Source: Acanthochlamys bracteata
Taxonomy: Eukaryota; Streptophyta; Magnoliopsida; Pandanales; Velloziaceae
Direction of reading: 5' to 3'
Length of the DNA: 64,000 bases
NCBI GenBank assembly: GCA_019914995.1
Contig: CM034135.1
Location: 3,536,501-3,600,500, forward strand
The notes under the pieces were generated by a model. The model did no database searches. It saw only the letters and a program-made list of their open reading frames with translations, and was not told the DNA's origin. Below are positions 10,552 to 23,500 of the stretch, piece by piece. The position numbers and the translations under genes are program-made. The stretch's first letter is position 1. Each line of letters opens with the position of its first letter.

Positions 10552-11360
10552 TTGTTCATAATATGCATTTATTTTGTTTATATGATCTTTATTTGATTAT
10601 TTTTTTGGCCCTTATAGCTCCAGTATATATGTAGTTATCTATATGTGAGCACACTTCTGTCCATTATCCACCCCTCAGTAAATGGTTCACTGGGTGGATT
10701 CAGTGAGTTGTAGAAGTTGGAGTGGATTGTAAGTCTGTTGCAAATCTACCCTTCCATTGATTCGATACAGAGCACAGTTGGGTGTTTTTTTATACCGATA
10801 CTTTCAGTTTCAAATTTCAAATTTTGTTTATGCTGAGAAGAAAAGAGAAGAGAATGTACTGCCCAGTGGGCAGAGATGATTTTGCAGATCTTGAACAATT
10901 TTCGATCGTATATGTTAAAGCTGTCATCAGTGCTTAAGTTGTTTTGGTCATAGGAGCCATTGCTTCTTTCATCCTGTCTCATCTCACTGTAGAAGCACTT
11001 CATTTCATAAGGTTGTAATCGTCCCAACAGTTCTGTGCCTCTTTTTCCTTTCGCTATAATAATCATTTGCCGCTTCTGTTATTGTTCTTAAGGGGTAGAG
11101 ATGCTTGATGACAACAGTGGCACGGGAACTCGATCATTTAGAAGATGATCATTATAAGACTATGGTTATGATATCAGAGTTGAGCTGAATTGATTTATGT
11201 GCAAAGTTATTCTTATATGCAGCGTATGAAAAAAGTATAAGATTTATTAGATGATCATTTTTCACTTTGCATGCCAGCAACCCCAGAAACTGCTTTTTCA
11301 TCGGAAACGTTCTTAATACTATATTTGGAGTTTTTACTGCAGCTAAATTTGCAGGCGTAC
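10552..11360. other. 3' flank of the RLCK gene, convergent spacer
   Basis: Likely holds the 3' UTR of the RLCK gene (TGTTTATATGATCTTTATTTG just after the stop). A 106-codon minus-strand open frame at 10746-11066 has no recognisable family and lies in UTR-like sequence, so I do not call it a gene. Confidence 0.4.
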
Positions 11361-11599
11361 GGGACGTTTGGTTTGGAATTGTTTATGAGTAAATTATTTA
11401 AAATTAAAATATTTTGAAGATATTTCAAAAAACAGCTTCATTTTTTAATCTAAAATAATAATAATAATAAGTCTTACTATATTTAAATTTTAATATTTTT
11501 TAAATTTTAAATAAATTATATAAAATATTATAGAAAATTTATTGAAAAATTTAAAATAAAAAATTGAAATAAACTACTAAATGTACTGCCAAACGGTGC
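11361..11599. mobile_element. MITE with CGTTTGG inverted termini
   Basis: The left end GGGACGTTTGGTTTGGAATT matches the reverse complement of the right end (GCACCGTTTGGCAGTACATT) over a decayed terminal inverted repeat with a conserved CGTTTGG core. The interior is AT-rich and non-coding. It lies between the convergent RLCK and PUB62-like genes. No clear target duplication. Confidence 0.5.
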
Positions 11600-11864
11600 T
11601 TTAAAGTTGATCTAATAGGACTCATCCATATCTGAAAAACAAAATACATAAAAGGATGCAAAAGTTTAGCAAATTCTAGTAAGGCATGCCTGTAAACACG
11701 AGGGCAATTTTCAACCTGTAGAACTCAATTTACAATATTCACAAATCTGAATTGCTCACAAGGAATGTTTATCAGTTTCATACATGCATTAAAGATCTGG
11801 CCAAGCGTTTTCTAGGTTAACAAGGGGCATCTGACCAAACTCGGAGTCATCACTATAAAATCTC

Positions 11865-14800
11865 TTACAGCCAGCTTGGAGTAACACTTTTATTTGATGT
11901 CATGCTAGATGATGGGTCATCACTGACTTTTGCTAAAGAACGATACTGCAACTTAACGCTCTCTGCATTGTCCAGTGTCTTCACAACATACCTGTTAAGA
12001 ATTCAAATAACTGAAATGAAAGCCAATTCTAAATATAACTTTGAACAATGAATAATAGTAAGATTTTGAGTGTAGACTACAGAAAGATGTATCAACACAG
12101 ATGGTTGATTCTTGCTGGCACAACATGATCCTTAACAGTCTACCTTATTCTAAGCAAGATTTACTGCATCAAGCTCAGACACGATTCACCAAGTAATTCT
12201 GATCACAGTTAACAGTTTTGGCTAGGAGGAAGCACAGCGCAGATGAGATACATCCCAAAGAGGAGCTAACACGATTATAACATATTTAAGAGTAAAACTG
12301 TACCATAACTATATTCGATCATGTAGTGATAAAAAGTATATATATTGGACCAGGTATAGTCACAGTATTAAACCCTAATCTGATCCAAACTTGATGAAGA
12401 TGAAACTCCCATTTGAAAGATTAACAGTGGAGAAAAGATCATCAAAGCCAAAATAGGTAGTTGCAAAGAAAGTAATACGAGGCTCTGACGTAGCTGCAGC
12501 TGAAGAATTGTGTGCTAAGAGTGTCCCTAAGGTTATAGCAAACACCCAGAAGAAAATAGTTTTATAATGCATACATTAAAGCAAATCAGAAAAATAAGAG
12601 CGACAATATTCATTATCTTAGAACTTAGGACTCTCAACCAGAGATGTGCATATGATGATCAGTTATATATATATAGATGAGCATGAATTAATAGACAATA
12701 ATGATCTACCACCCATTTAGACACTGTGTTGTCACAACTGCCATGCGCCCAACAAATCGTTCTGGGGTCCTTTTGTTCCCCTGCAACATTCATAATGTCA
12801 ATAGTTTAAATATGATGAAAAGGAATCTGAACAATCAGTCTACATACCTTGATCATAACCCGATCAGATACAGCAAATGGGAACTGGACCCTTTTGCCCC
12901 TCGAATATTCTCCAGGGCACATTTCCTCATAGCCACACTTGTCCTTCAATAGAAAAGATTCAGCCTAGAAGCGGAAGCCAAAGCCATAGAGTCCCAAATA
13001 TGTGCACTCATCATGCAAGGGTTGTTTACCTGTTCATACCGTTCTTTCTTTCTTTTAGATGCTTTATAGGACTGCATTTCTTCTTCTCGGCGAAATGCCT
13101 GAACTGCAGCTCGAAGACCTGAACAAGTGGCAAAATCTAACATTATATGATGTAATTGCTAAAAAGCACCATTACCAAAATAAAAGCATCATTTACAATT
13201 GGTTTTACATATATATATTGATTTGATGCTATGGAACAGTGCAATATAAATCTTGATGGTTAAAGTTCATGCACAATGCGAAATTCATCATCAAAGTTCA
13301 TCAAAAAACAAATAAAGAGGATTCACTTCAGCAACAGGTTCTTCTCTCTGAAAACCTATATACAAGAAACAAGTAGACAAGAAGTTCTTTTGAGCTACTT
13401 ATCTATGTACAGCATATACCCTAAAGATGTTCTGATAGCGATGGTTACAGTCTTCTATAATTGAAGTAACCTTAATCGACACCAACAGAACTGACTATAA
13501 ACACAATGGGCATCTTCATCAAGTTACAAGCTGCACCAAGCGAACATGAATATCCAATTATACTATCATCCTACTCAGCCAACTTTTTCTGAGACTTTTA
13601 TTGAAGGAATATTCTTGTAATAGTAAGAGAGGTACCTAAGTTTGGTCGTATTGACTCTTCTGAAATTGGTTGTGCACACTTACAACATGCTTTCTGTATA
13701 TATATAAACCAAAAAGAGGTATCAGCAAAACCACAAATACCCACTGATAATATACTATTCAGTTTTCATGCACAGCTAGAAATATGACCTGATTTTAAAG
13801 AGCACCAAATTTCCTTACTACAATAATCTCATCTTCAAGAAGCATTTATACACACTGAAATAAGTAATAAACATTCTGGATAAAAAGCAGACTAACTAAC
13901 CATTCTATAAACTTGTTGCATTCCTCCACTGCTGAAAGAATGTCCACAAGACAATATCATTGCGTCATCCATTAGAACACCTCTGATTCACATTAGCAGA
14001 ATTCTGGAATCAATAAGTCTACAAAGGCCATTCCTCAGAAAGCATACTCCTTTTGTAAAAGTTTTAGAACAACTACCTTGCTTCAAGAAACATAAAACGC
14101 ACAATACATGTAGGAGACAAAGTAAATGTGCCATGGACAAACTGAGTATTTCATTTTTCAATATAAGATTGGTTATTGCCGAAGTGTCACAGAGAAAACA
14201 AACGCGATATTCTGTATTACAAATACATACTCTGGAGTCTCTATTTCAAAATCATCTTTCAACTATAACAGTTTCTCAGCATTATCTATAGGTTCCAAAT
14301 AACAGCGCTAGACTACACTATTATACATATTCAACAACAACTACTGTGCCAGTCTTAGTTTAAGGTAAAAAAAAAAAAAAAACAACAGCAACAGATATTG
14401 CGGAAACTAGGAAGAAAAAACAATTGACCTCTAACTAGCCTATTATACAGAGAAGTACCTCAACAAGGTAATTACGTAAAGAATACACGATGTGCTTTCA
14501 AGGAAGCTGCAATAGTTATTCGAAAAGTTTGATCAGCCAATACCTGTATGAATTGAAGGACGGATAGCCTTGTATGGCGAACGGTATTGAATTTTGATCA
14601 CCTAAATCTATTCTAATTCCTGAACTACGTAGATTATATAGGCGAAGTGCTACAAAACTTACGTTATAGGGTCGGAGAGGTGCGTCCTCACTGAATCCCC
14701 TGCATAAACTAACAAGCCACCTTCCTTACGCCCAAATTCACACCCATTCTCCAGTTCTCCCTCCTTTTCTGCAAGGACCGACCTGTCCCCCTCATGCTGC

Positions 14801-15661
14801 AACATGGACACATAGTACTGCTCGGGCTGCACCACCGTTATTGCATTATCATAGTTCGCTGACTGCACCTGCTGGTACTGTTCTGCACCACCATCCTTTG
14901 CCGCCACTGCTGCAACTCCTCTGACCAACCCTGCACAACCATACATGCAAGAACATGAATCATTCTTTTCCATCAAAGCTGAATCTTTCTTCGGCAAAAG
15001 TGAAGATATTCATAACTGCATTCTGGACAGCAAGAGAGTCTTTGCTTAGTGAGTAAAGATAAACTTCGTATCCAATTAATAGCTTGCCATAAAACTCAAA
15101 CCCAGGTCTCCTGGTAACAATAATTTCCAACCTGTCTGGGTGATATTCAAAATTTTGTTTACAGGAACAACAAAGACAACCTCTATTAATTAACAACCTC
15201 AATCTCTAGCGCAGATAGTGTCCAACCTTAGGTAACAGCACAATCTGCAGCAAGAACTAATTTTTATTACCGAAAGCGGAACGATGGTGATGGTCCTGTG
15301 ACGTAGCTGTCTCGCGGTGGTGAAACTTATCAGAGCTGCTCTGCACGCTCCCACTACTATTATTCCTCTGGTTTCCGTTACCTTGTTTATCGTTGTTTTC
15401 GTTATTACCGTTGTTATTGATCTCATCTACAGAAACAAACCCATCGCCCTCATCATGATCTTCATCATCAACATCATCTTCGCCACCAGAAGAAGAACAA
15501 TCACCTCCGCTCCAGTAACACCCGCCTCCACGAGGAATCTCTGGAGAGAAAATCCGACGATGATCAGCTTCTGTGGCGGCGGTGGAGTTTGGAAAGGGAA
15601 GAACAGCAGCGACGGAGGAGGGATCGAAGGCTGCTCTTGTGGGCCGCGCCCCAGTCTCCAT
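11865..15661 (-). CDS. PUB62: U-box domain protein, PUB62/PUB63 type
   Basis: Eight exons on the minus strand: 15661-15271, 14930-14663, 13982-13901, 13693-13636, 13118-13030, 12943-12848, 12780-12710, 11991-11865; 393 residues. The N-terminus is low-complexity (Gly/Ser, Asp/Glu then Asn-rich). The U-box spans about 213-290: LSDPITGVLMDDAMILSCGHSF, then KACCKCAQPISEESIRPN and LRAAVQAF. It ends in a conserved C-terminal domain (RGKRVQFPFAVSDRVMIKGN, RTPERFVGRMAV, GWYVVKTLDNAESVKLQYRS). U-box proteins act as E3 ubiquitin ligases that recruit E2 enzymes; the substrate of this subfamily is not known to me. No frame break was seen. It shares its upstream region with the divergent EF-P gene. The symbol is by family resemblance from memory. 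Confidence 0.88.
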
Positions 15662-16180
15662 GCGAGGGCTTTCAGCTTCTTCTGCTGTGAAGCATTTGAA
15701 TTGAAATTGAAAAAAAAAAAAAGTTTCTTGATTACAGATAGAAGAAAGAAACGAAGAAAGGGAGCAGTGCTAAAACAGTTATGTTGACGAGAAGAACAAT
15801 AAATCAAGGCTTAGTAGGCAGGCCCATAAAAGCCCATTTTAAGTACACTGTGACGCACGTGACAGTAAGTCTTTTTGAGACCCAAAAAGCGAGTTTCCGA
15901 AAATACTTATAAAAAATTTTAAATAAAAATATTTTATTTTATTAAAAAATAAATTTTAATTAGTTAATAAAAATTTATAAAATATTATTATATTTTATTA
16001 TATTTATTAAAAATGGTGAAATAAGTTTTTTAAAAAACACTAATCTAAACGCACCCAAAGAAGCCGAAGAAAGAATAATTGGGCAAGGGCCGTTAAGGCC
16101 CAACTATGAACATTTGCGATGCCCATGATAAGCCTTCTTTCTTATCAAGAGATGGAAGAAGCAGAATGTGAGAGAAGAAC
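15662..16180. promoter_or_regulatory. Bidirectional promoter region, PUB62-like and EF-P
   Basis: 519 bp separate the two divergent start codons. TGGGCY (site II) motifs occur on both sides: GGCCCAT at 15821, AGCCCA at 15831, AGGCCCAAC at 16096. Such motifs are bound by TCP factors and are common before translation and organelle genes. Between them, 15890-16055 is a strongly AT-rich insert bounded by GCGAGTTTCCGAAAATACTT and, inverted, GTGCGTTTAGATTAGTGTTT, probably a decayed MITE that landed inside the shared promoter. Confidence 0.6.
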
Positions 16181-18863
16181 ATGGCGGGAATCGTTTCCCT
16201 CCGTCTTACTCCTAGCAAAGGTTGCCGTTTCCAGCCTTCGGTTGTTTCACTTTCGAACAATTTTCGTTTCCCATGTGGTGTTCAGGTTCTTCGACCGAAG
16301 CTTAACAGGTTTCCTAGTGAGTGGTGGTTTTTTTTTTTTTTTTTTTTAATTGAAGCTACATTTGAGGTTTTCTTAAGATTTGTGTTATTTTTAATGTGTT
16401 ATTTTGTTGATTTGAATGGTTTTGGGTTTAGGGTTTTACGCGCTAACGAGCAATGATATCAAGGTTGGCACTAGCATCGAAGTTGATGGCGCGCCTTGGA
16501 GGGTTCTGGGTATTAGTCTGTTACCCTTGGTTGTTCTTTCCTTAAATATGTTTTCGGTACGATTTTATAAGAATGAAGAAGCACTGATGTTCTCTTTCTA
16601 AGTTGAAATAAGTATTGAATATGATTTTGAAGCTCAAATTTGCATCTTGAACATTCACATTCGTTGGTGCGAATCCACATTATGGAAAACTAATTTTTTT
16701 CTAAAGCTTTCACAGAACTTTATTGCCAGGGATTTAGTTTTTTTGCAGAAGTGATGACATTGTGAATATAATTGTGTAAATCATATAGTTTATGGTTCTG
16801 TTGTTAATGGCAGAGTTTCTTCATGTCAAACCGGGAAAAGGAGCAGCTTTTGTGAGGACGAAAATGCGTAACTATATAACAGGGAACACAGTTGAAAAGA
16901 CATTCCGAGCCGGAAGTTCGGTAATATCAAATTCTACAAACTGACTTCTATGTCCATAGAGAATGAGTTTGAAATATACCAACAAGATAAGTGTGTTCTG
17001 TTGCATGTAGCACATATAGTGGCACAAGTGCTTGAGATTTCACGTTCAATTGTTAACTTCTGATCTGTATGTCTATTTTTTCTCTTCTTGAGTTGTCTCC
17101 AACATGAGTAGACCTTTAATTAAGAGACGTGGCATGCTTCTAGTTGTACGGTTCAGATTTCTCATGATACAGTTTCAAGACTAGCATGACTTATAAACGC
17201 ATAATTATCTCCACCTATCAAGTGCTACATCTCAAGTCTGCTATAACCTTGTGACTTTTGAGCCCTTCTTCTTGAAAGTAATACAGATACACGTTATGAT
17301 TATTACAATATTCAATGGTAGTTTTTGCTAATTCATAAAATTCAGAACAAAACTGCGCTTGAAGGTACTAGCATGCCTTATCTGATATAAATACTATCGA
17401 GTTTATGCAAAGCAGCTCCAAAGCCAACCATACTTGCAAGGTTTGGATGTCGTTGTGGAGCAACTTGAAGGGCTTTCACTAGGACAATCTTACATATTAT
17501 TTACTCTTGTGCCTCTTTCAACTGCATTACTTCCTTACTGTACTACATATCCAGATGCAAGAAGCGAATGTGGTGAAGGAAACAAAACAGTTTACCTATA
17601 AAGATGGGGCGCAGTATGTGTTCATGGATCTGGTATATACTCAATGTTGTTTGGCTTATAACATGTCTATTTGATTTGCCGTGAATATTGACTTTGATAT
17701 GCATAGCAAGTAGGATAATGGCATTTATATGCAGCAGTTCTGCACAAAGTGCTTCCTACCAGTAACACCACGAGATCAAATTTTTAGCAAGAATACCCTA
17801 TTTTATTTTAGATCTAGGTTTATAGTAGACTTCTCCGAAAAGCTAACCCTTGATTTTTTGGAACTTCCACATGTATTTATATCTTGCTACAATTGTATGG
17901 ATACTGATCTGAATTTAATAGAAGCCACCAGCCTCCACATGATCAACATTGATTTAGAATTTCCTCTAGAGAAATTTCTTTTCTCCTAATGAGGTGGATC
18001 TCTAAGCTAAAATCTCACAATGTAAGAGAAAGTGGTATGAAATGCTTTATAATCGGGAGTGATGAAGTTGCTGTAACCTGAAATTTCAGCTACATCTAGA
18101 ATGACTAACCTGCAAATGTGGATTTTCTTTTATATGCTCTAGTCTTCTTATGAAGAGACTAGACTAAATGAAGCTGAAGTTGGTGACAAAAAAAAATGGC
18201 TGAAAGAGGGAATGGACTGTAGTTTGCTTTTCTGGAATGGACGGGTACTTCTACTCACTTTCCTTTAACAGTAATAAATGCTTTCTTACAGCTTAACATC
18301 TTAAGCTTATATGCATATGTTGGTCGTAGGTCATTGACTTTGAACTTCCTATCACTGTTAAGCTAAAGGTTGTGGATGTAGATCCTGGTCTTAGAGGTGA
18401 TACAGCACAGGGTAATATTACTGCCTTTTCAGATATATTAATTGTAGATCTATCACCTCTCAGTTGCTTCTATTGCATGCTACACTTAAATATCAGTAGT
18501 ATCAAGTCGCTGAGTTGCATTCTAAATGCAACTGAAAAAGCATAAGTACTTGACCACTGCTTGCTTCTGAAGCTTAAGTCATTACCAAAAGGGAAGGTGC
18601 TCAAGAAACAAGGTTCTAGATCTCTTTGTTTTCGCTTCACAGTGTTTGCTTAAACAGTGAGCATTATAAGATGCTCGGTTGGTATACATGTCTTTAAATG
18701 TTGAGTTAGTTACTCATCATGTGCACAATTCATGCGTGTTGCAGGAGGATCAAAGCCCGCAACTCTTGACACTGGTGCTATTGTGAACGTTCCATTGTTC
18801 ATAGACATTGGGGAAGAGATATTGGTTGACACAAGAACTGGACAATACATGAGTCGAGCATAG
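16181..18863 (+). CDS. EFP: Plastid-targeted elongation factor P
   Basis: Seven exons: 16181-16316, 16432-16509, 16814-16920, 17555-17632, 18143-18244, 18330-18411, 18745-18863; 233 residues. The first 45 or so residues are rich in Ser/Arg and lack acidic residues, as in a chloroplast transit peptide. The body is bacterial-type [23 protein letters not shown], the loop [10 protein letters not shown] (Lys about residue 80 at the tip, the position modified in bacterial EF-P), then [19 protein letters not shown], and the C-terminal OB domain with [17 protein letters not shown] and [23 protein letters not shown] relieves ribosome stalling at polyproline and similar sequences. Complete, no frame break. 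The start at 16181 gives the full transit peptide. Confidence 0.92.
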
Positions 18864-19196
18864 GTTCTGCCTGCCTTCCTCTCCTCAAAATTTTGCATAT
18901 GAATGACATGTCTATTTATAGGCATAGATGAACTATTTCAAAATTTTGTTTTTGTCCCTGAAATCTTAGATTCAGCACAGTGCACAATTTCTTTTCTTGG
19001 AAATTGAGATAATCTGCACTCTTATGTATGAATGTTATATATGGTATAAACCTAATATGTTGAATTTCCATGGAAGATTGCCTTCAAGTTTTTATCAAGT
19101 AATGCCAGATTTTTACTGATTGTATGCATTTTGTACATACTGTGATGGAGCTAGTTAAACCGGCAAGAGCACTGATAATGCATTGAGTATGTTCAT

Positions 19197-19480
19197 GGGC
19201 CCATGGCTACTTCTCCCTGTTCTTTTCCCACCGAGCACTGGTCTGAAAAACTTCTTCAGAGCCTTGTGAACTTGGAAGTTCCTCTTGGGCTTCCACCTGT
19301 GCCTTTGCATCAGATTGTCGTAGGCGTGCGCTCAGAAAGGTTTTGTCGAAGCATCGCCTTGTTGAGTTCTGCTTGGACTGCTTTCTATTCGAACTCATCA
19401 AACAAAGTGCTCTCTTGGTCACCAAAACAAACATGGAGGCTTGCCTTCCCTGGTCCATGAGATGACTCCCAAGTCCCAAT
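19197..19480 (-). other. GC-richer segment with a 90-codon open frame, unidentified
   Basis: The minus-strand frame 19479-19207 encodes 90 residues (start MGLGSHLMDQ, later SARLRQSDAKAQVEAQEELP). The base composition is unlike the flanks. No domain, signal peptide or membrane segment is visible, and I do not recognise the family. It may be a fragment of a transposon or a captured exon, or chance. Confidence 0.25.
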
Positions 19481-20129
19481 TCTGTGGTAGCTTTTCATTG
19501 AGGCTTGCCCTCTCTTGCAATGGGATTGTACTGAAATGGTGAACTGGTTAGTATTGTGGCAGACATTTCTCCTTGCATGGGAGGTAAAGCATCATCAGAT
19601 TGCGATGATGAGGAATTCCATGCAGCGTGGGAACTGAATAGATTCTTATGCAAAGTTTTGTACTCTCTAGCAATAAAATGAAAGAACTACAAAACTTAGG
19701 TACTACTACTGTTTTGCTTACTGATCTATGCATTATCAAGCAGTGGACAATATATTTTCCCAAGTCCTGCTAAATATGTTGTCGTAAGATTAACATGGCG
19801 TGTTAACAAACGTTTCACTCTGTGCTCTAGTAAGTTAACAATATATTTCATATCCAATATAAAATAATCCTCGATCAATAAAAATAATACCAATGGGATG
19901 AAGAGTAAGTTTTCCGTTTTGAGCATTTCGAATTGCTTTTCATTTCATTTAAACTTTCACATTATAAATCTTCAACAGTATTTAAAATTTTAAAAATTTT
20001 TTAATATATAAATAAATTAACTATCATAGAATTTATAATATATACTTTTTATTATTTTTTTAAAATTAATTTACTTCTGAAAAATTTCTATATAAATTAT
20101 TCTAAAAACTCTTTATTTTAATCGATAAA

Positions 20130-20200
20130 AAACTAATTTAATTTAATTTAATTTAATTTAAGTTATTTCTTCAAAAAATATATATATATATATATTTATT
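20130..20200. repeat. Simple repeats (AATTT)n and (TA)n
   Basis: Consecutive TTTAA units at about 20132-20160, followed by an alternating TA run at 20178-20198, inside an AT-rich spacer. Confidence 0.8.
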
Positions 20201-20567
20201 TTTAATACTAAATAAAAAATTTTAAAAATTTGCTAATTTTAAAAAAATTTAAAAAAATTTAATTTATTAAAATATTTTTATATATTTAAAGTAATAGATA
20301 TGTGTTGATTTATGGTAATATTTAGTACTCCAAACAACCGAAAGTATTGAAAGATTATCAAACTTGAACTCGAACCCATCAAATAAACTGATGCCACCGG
20401 ACCATTTGGTTGAAGTTGAGCCAAGTGCTTTATTAATATGGGGGAATAAAAGAAAATCACAGGACATAATGAATTAAAAGCAGAAGAAGGTTTTAAGTTC
20501 CGCAAGAATCTCTACTGCCGATGACTTCTTCGATCCGGTCCACTATTAGCTTCGACAGAGAATTATA

Positions 20568-23500
20568 ATGGATCGAAAACGAACTCTTGGATTGTTTCTG
20601 TTTCTTCTACTTCTCGCCCGGCAATCAAAAGCTCTCCGGTGGTTAACGGTGAGAATTTCTTATTCCTTTTTTCGAATTTCGGTTTTCAGAAGCTTGTTTT
20701 AGCTAAAAGATTTGATCTTTACAAAAAAATTGTTCAGGATTCTCCATTACAAACTCCAACGTCGGGTCCTCTAGTTAAAACCAAAGATTTACCACCAAAT
20801 CAAAACCCTCCTTCGCCTGTTATTGGAAAATCTTCTTCTGGGTCAGCTCTGAAACAACCACCGTCGTCACTGGAAAAGGGTAGTTTAGTCAATTCAATCC
20901 CCCCGTCGCTACCGCTGCCAACGCCTGTTACGGCTGTGGAGACAAATAAGACTCAGGCAGAACCAGGTGAAAGTAACAAGGATAAAGCTTTGCTTACTGG
21001 GAATTCGACGAGTTCTGCTAATGGAAAGAAGGAAAACTTGCGGCCCTCAAGCCCAAATAGCGTAGACAAGAATAAGCAAAATAAGCTACCGCCATTGCCA
21101 AGTGCGGAGGACAATAAACCGTCATCACCACCTAGCAATGTAGAGGAAAAAGATAAACAAAAGAACAAGGCGCTACCACCGCCTATCACGGTGGACAATA
21201 AAAATGAAGGCAAAAATTCCCCTCAATCTGATAGTGATAAAGATGAAACACGCGAGACATGTCCAATGATTGTGCAACAATGTCGGAGTTCTGGAATAGT
21301 TGCTTGTCTTCAGTATCCTACAAATGGTTAGTGAATCGCCAACTTCAACTTTATGTTCAGTTGTGGACCCATTATATGTAGAACATCATATGGTTAAAAT
21401 GCCTAGTTATTTCTACTACTCTTTAAAGTACCAATTAGTGCATGTTGTTAATTAGAATATAACTAGATGATAGCTGGTGGAGCTTGTAGTCTAGCTCATT
21501 AAAATTGAAACAAGAATAAAAAGTTTGTTTAAGAATTGGATAGTTGAAGAAAGTATGTGTTTGCATTATCTTGGACATGCTTGCTAGGTTGCAAAGCTTA
21601 TACATGTGTCTTTTTTTTTCTCATCTATTACTTATAGTCAGCTGCAAAGAATTGCATGTTTTATATAATTGCTAGCAGCCCTTGTTACGTTAAAGTTGAT
21701 GCTTACTTGACCAAGATTTTAGTTTGGCAGCCCTCAGTCTACTCCCAGCCTTTAATATCTGCACTTTTGGTAACAAATAGATATATAATTGGAGTCAATC
21801 TTTTAATTAAGAACTAGCTGCATTGACATCAAAAAATTTTATACCAAAACAGAATTGGTTTAATAGTATGTGAAGTTTTGGTTCAAACTCCATGATCTTG
21901 CTTATACTGAAGTGCATGACAAATGTAGGTAAAAAGTTGGACTATGAATCTTTTGGTAAGAACTAGCTGTTGCAGATGCATATTCATGTTTCAACATCAT
22001 ACTGAATCAAGACAGTTAAAAGGTTGATAGCACACATATCATGATTATGCTTTGTAATTTGATTTAATTTACTCGCAATTTTTTGTTTAAACTGGACGTA
22101 CTTTGTTGTAGAATCTCAGAGTACCCTTAAGGTAACATACTTGGTAAATAGGTGGAATAATTGAACTCTTGTCACAAACTAGCTTGATTGTTGTACACAT
22201 GCATATTTATATTTGAACTTCACATTGAATCGAGACTGGTTAATAGGTTGATGACAAGTATCTTTTTATGGTGTAACTGAATTGGCATATATTAAGTGCG
22301 GATTCTTGTTTTGATGGCATGTGCTTTCTTATATAGAGCCGGTTTTGAACCAAGCCTGTAGATCTCCAAAGTGCTAATAATCATGCAAATTGTGAATTGT
22401 TGCTTTCATGAGTATGTGGATTCGTGTTTTAAGTGGAGAATAGATTGAAGCATACATATGAACTAAGCCTATTGCACTAAGTAGGATGCCCTGCATGCTG
22501 TGCCAAATTTCTCTAGCTCAGTAAACCTATTGTCCAAGTGACTAAGGCAACTTGTGTGACTTTGTGACTCATTTGGTTAGTTGCAAGTAGGATTACTATC
22601 CTCAGGAGCACAGAAAGTGATGGTGTTAACTGTGATGAGTCTGATGACTATCATTGGCTTCAACTAAAAGTTGTGCATCAAGAGCATCATCGATAGTACA
22701 TATAGGAAAATAAGTTTTTCCTTAACGACCATCACATGTCTCCTCATAATAAAACTTGAAATGTTCAGGAATTATCTTGAAGATGACAGATATCCTCCAT
22801 AGCTTGTCATTCTTACCTGCCCATACATTACCTAACTGAGAACTTGTCCCAGCAAATGTAGATTTTATTCCTTTGGGTCTTAAGCAGAAAGGGTCACAAA
22901 GAAACTTGTCCTTTTTCTTAATTCTCTCTATCCTTCATAGGTAGACAGTAGGCTGATGCTTTTCAATGTATTAGCCCCTTTCTTGTATAATTCTTCCCCA
23001 TAAATTACCTAAGCAGTAATTGCTATAAAGTTGCTCCAGATGGCTTCTCCATTTATACTTAACAAGTTCTAAAGTATGAAGGCAAACTGAGAACATAACT
23101 AACGTTATATTTCCAACAATACTACCCTAATTGCTTGTATTCTTCTTGTTAAAATACCTCTTTGTACTATTGCATAACCATTAGGTGTCATTGCTAAGGT
23201 CACTTTGATGACGTATTTTTAGGTTTGGGATGTATAAAGCAAAAGAAGGCAGTGTAATAGATTAGCAAGCTTACTCTGTTATCCTTAATAATAGTTGATC
23301 CTTAGATATCTTCCACAACCATCTATGGTCATTTAGTGAGCTTAAACAATGATTATGTTAGGTTAAAGTTTTACTGGTTTTCCAATTGCCTATCCAGTGC
23401 TTTATACATAATCTTGATGATTGTGATTATCCTTTTTCCTGTGTTGTGTGTGTGAACAATTTATTTAAGTTTCTGTTGAAATGATTGTATGTGTTCCATG

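Larger units (their letters stand above)
18864..20567. other. Spacer between EF-P and the DUF7356-like gene
   Basis: 18864-19100 is probably EF-P 3' UTR. 19140-19530 is clearly less AT-rich than its surroundings and is listed separately. 19950-20300 is almost pure A/T and includes a run of AATTT units (20132-20160) and a (TA)n run (20178-20198). No RNA gene recognised. Confidence 0.4.

Noticed and set aside
15317..15807. 156- and 126-codon frames overlapping PUB62 exon 1
   Set aside because: Out-of-frame readings of the low-complexity first exon, with no family resemblance.
20639..20737. Continuous frame running into the DUF7356-like second exon without splicing
   Set aside because: Starting here would lose the signal peptide; splicing 20648 to 20738 joins a clear leader to the same downstream frame.
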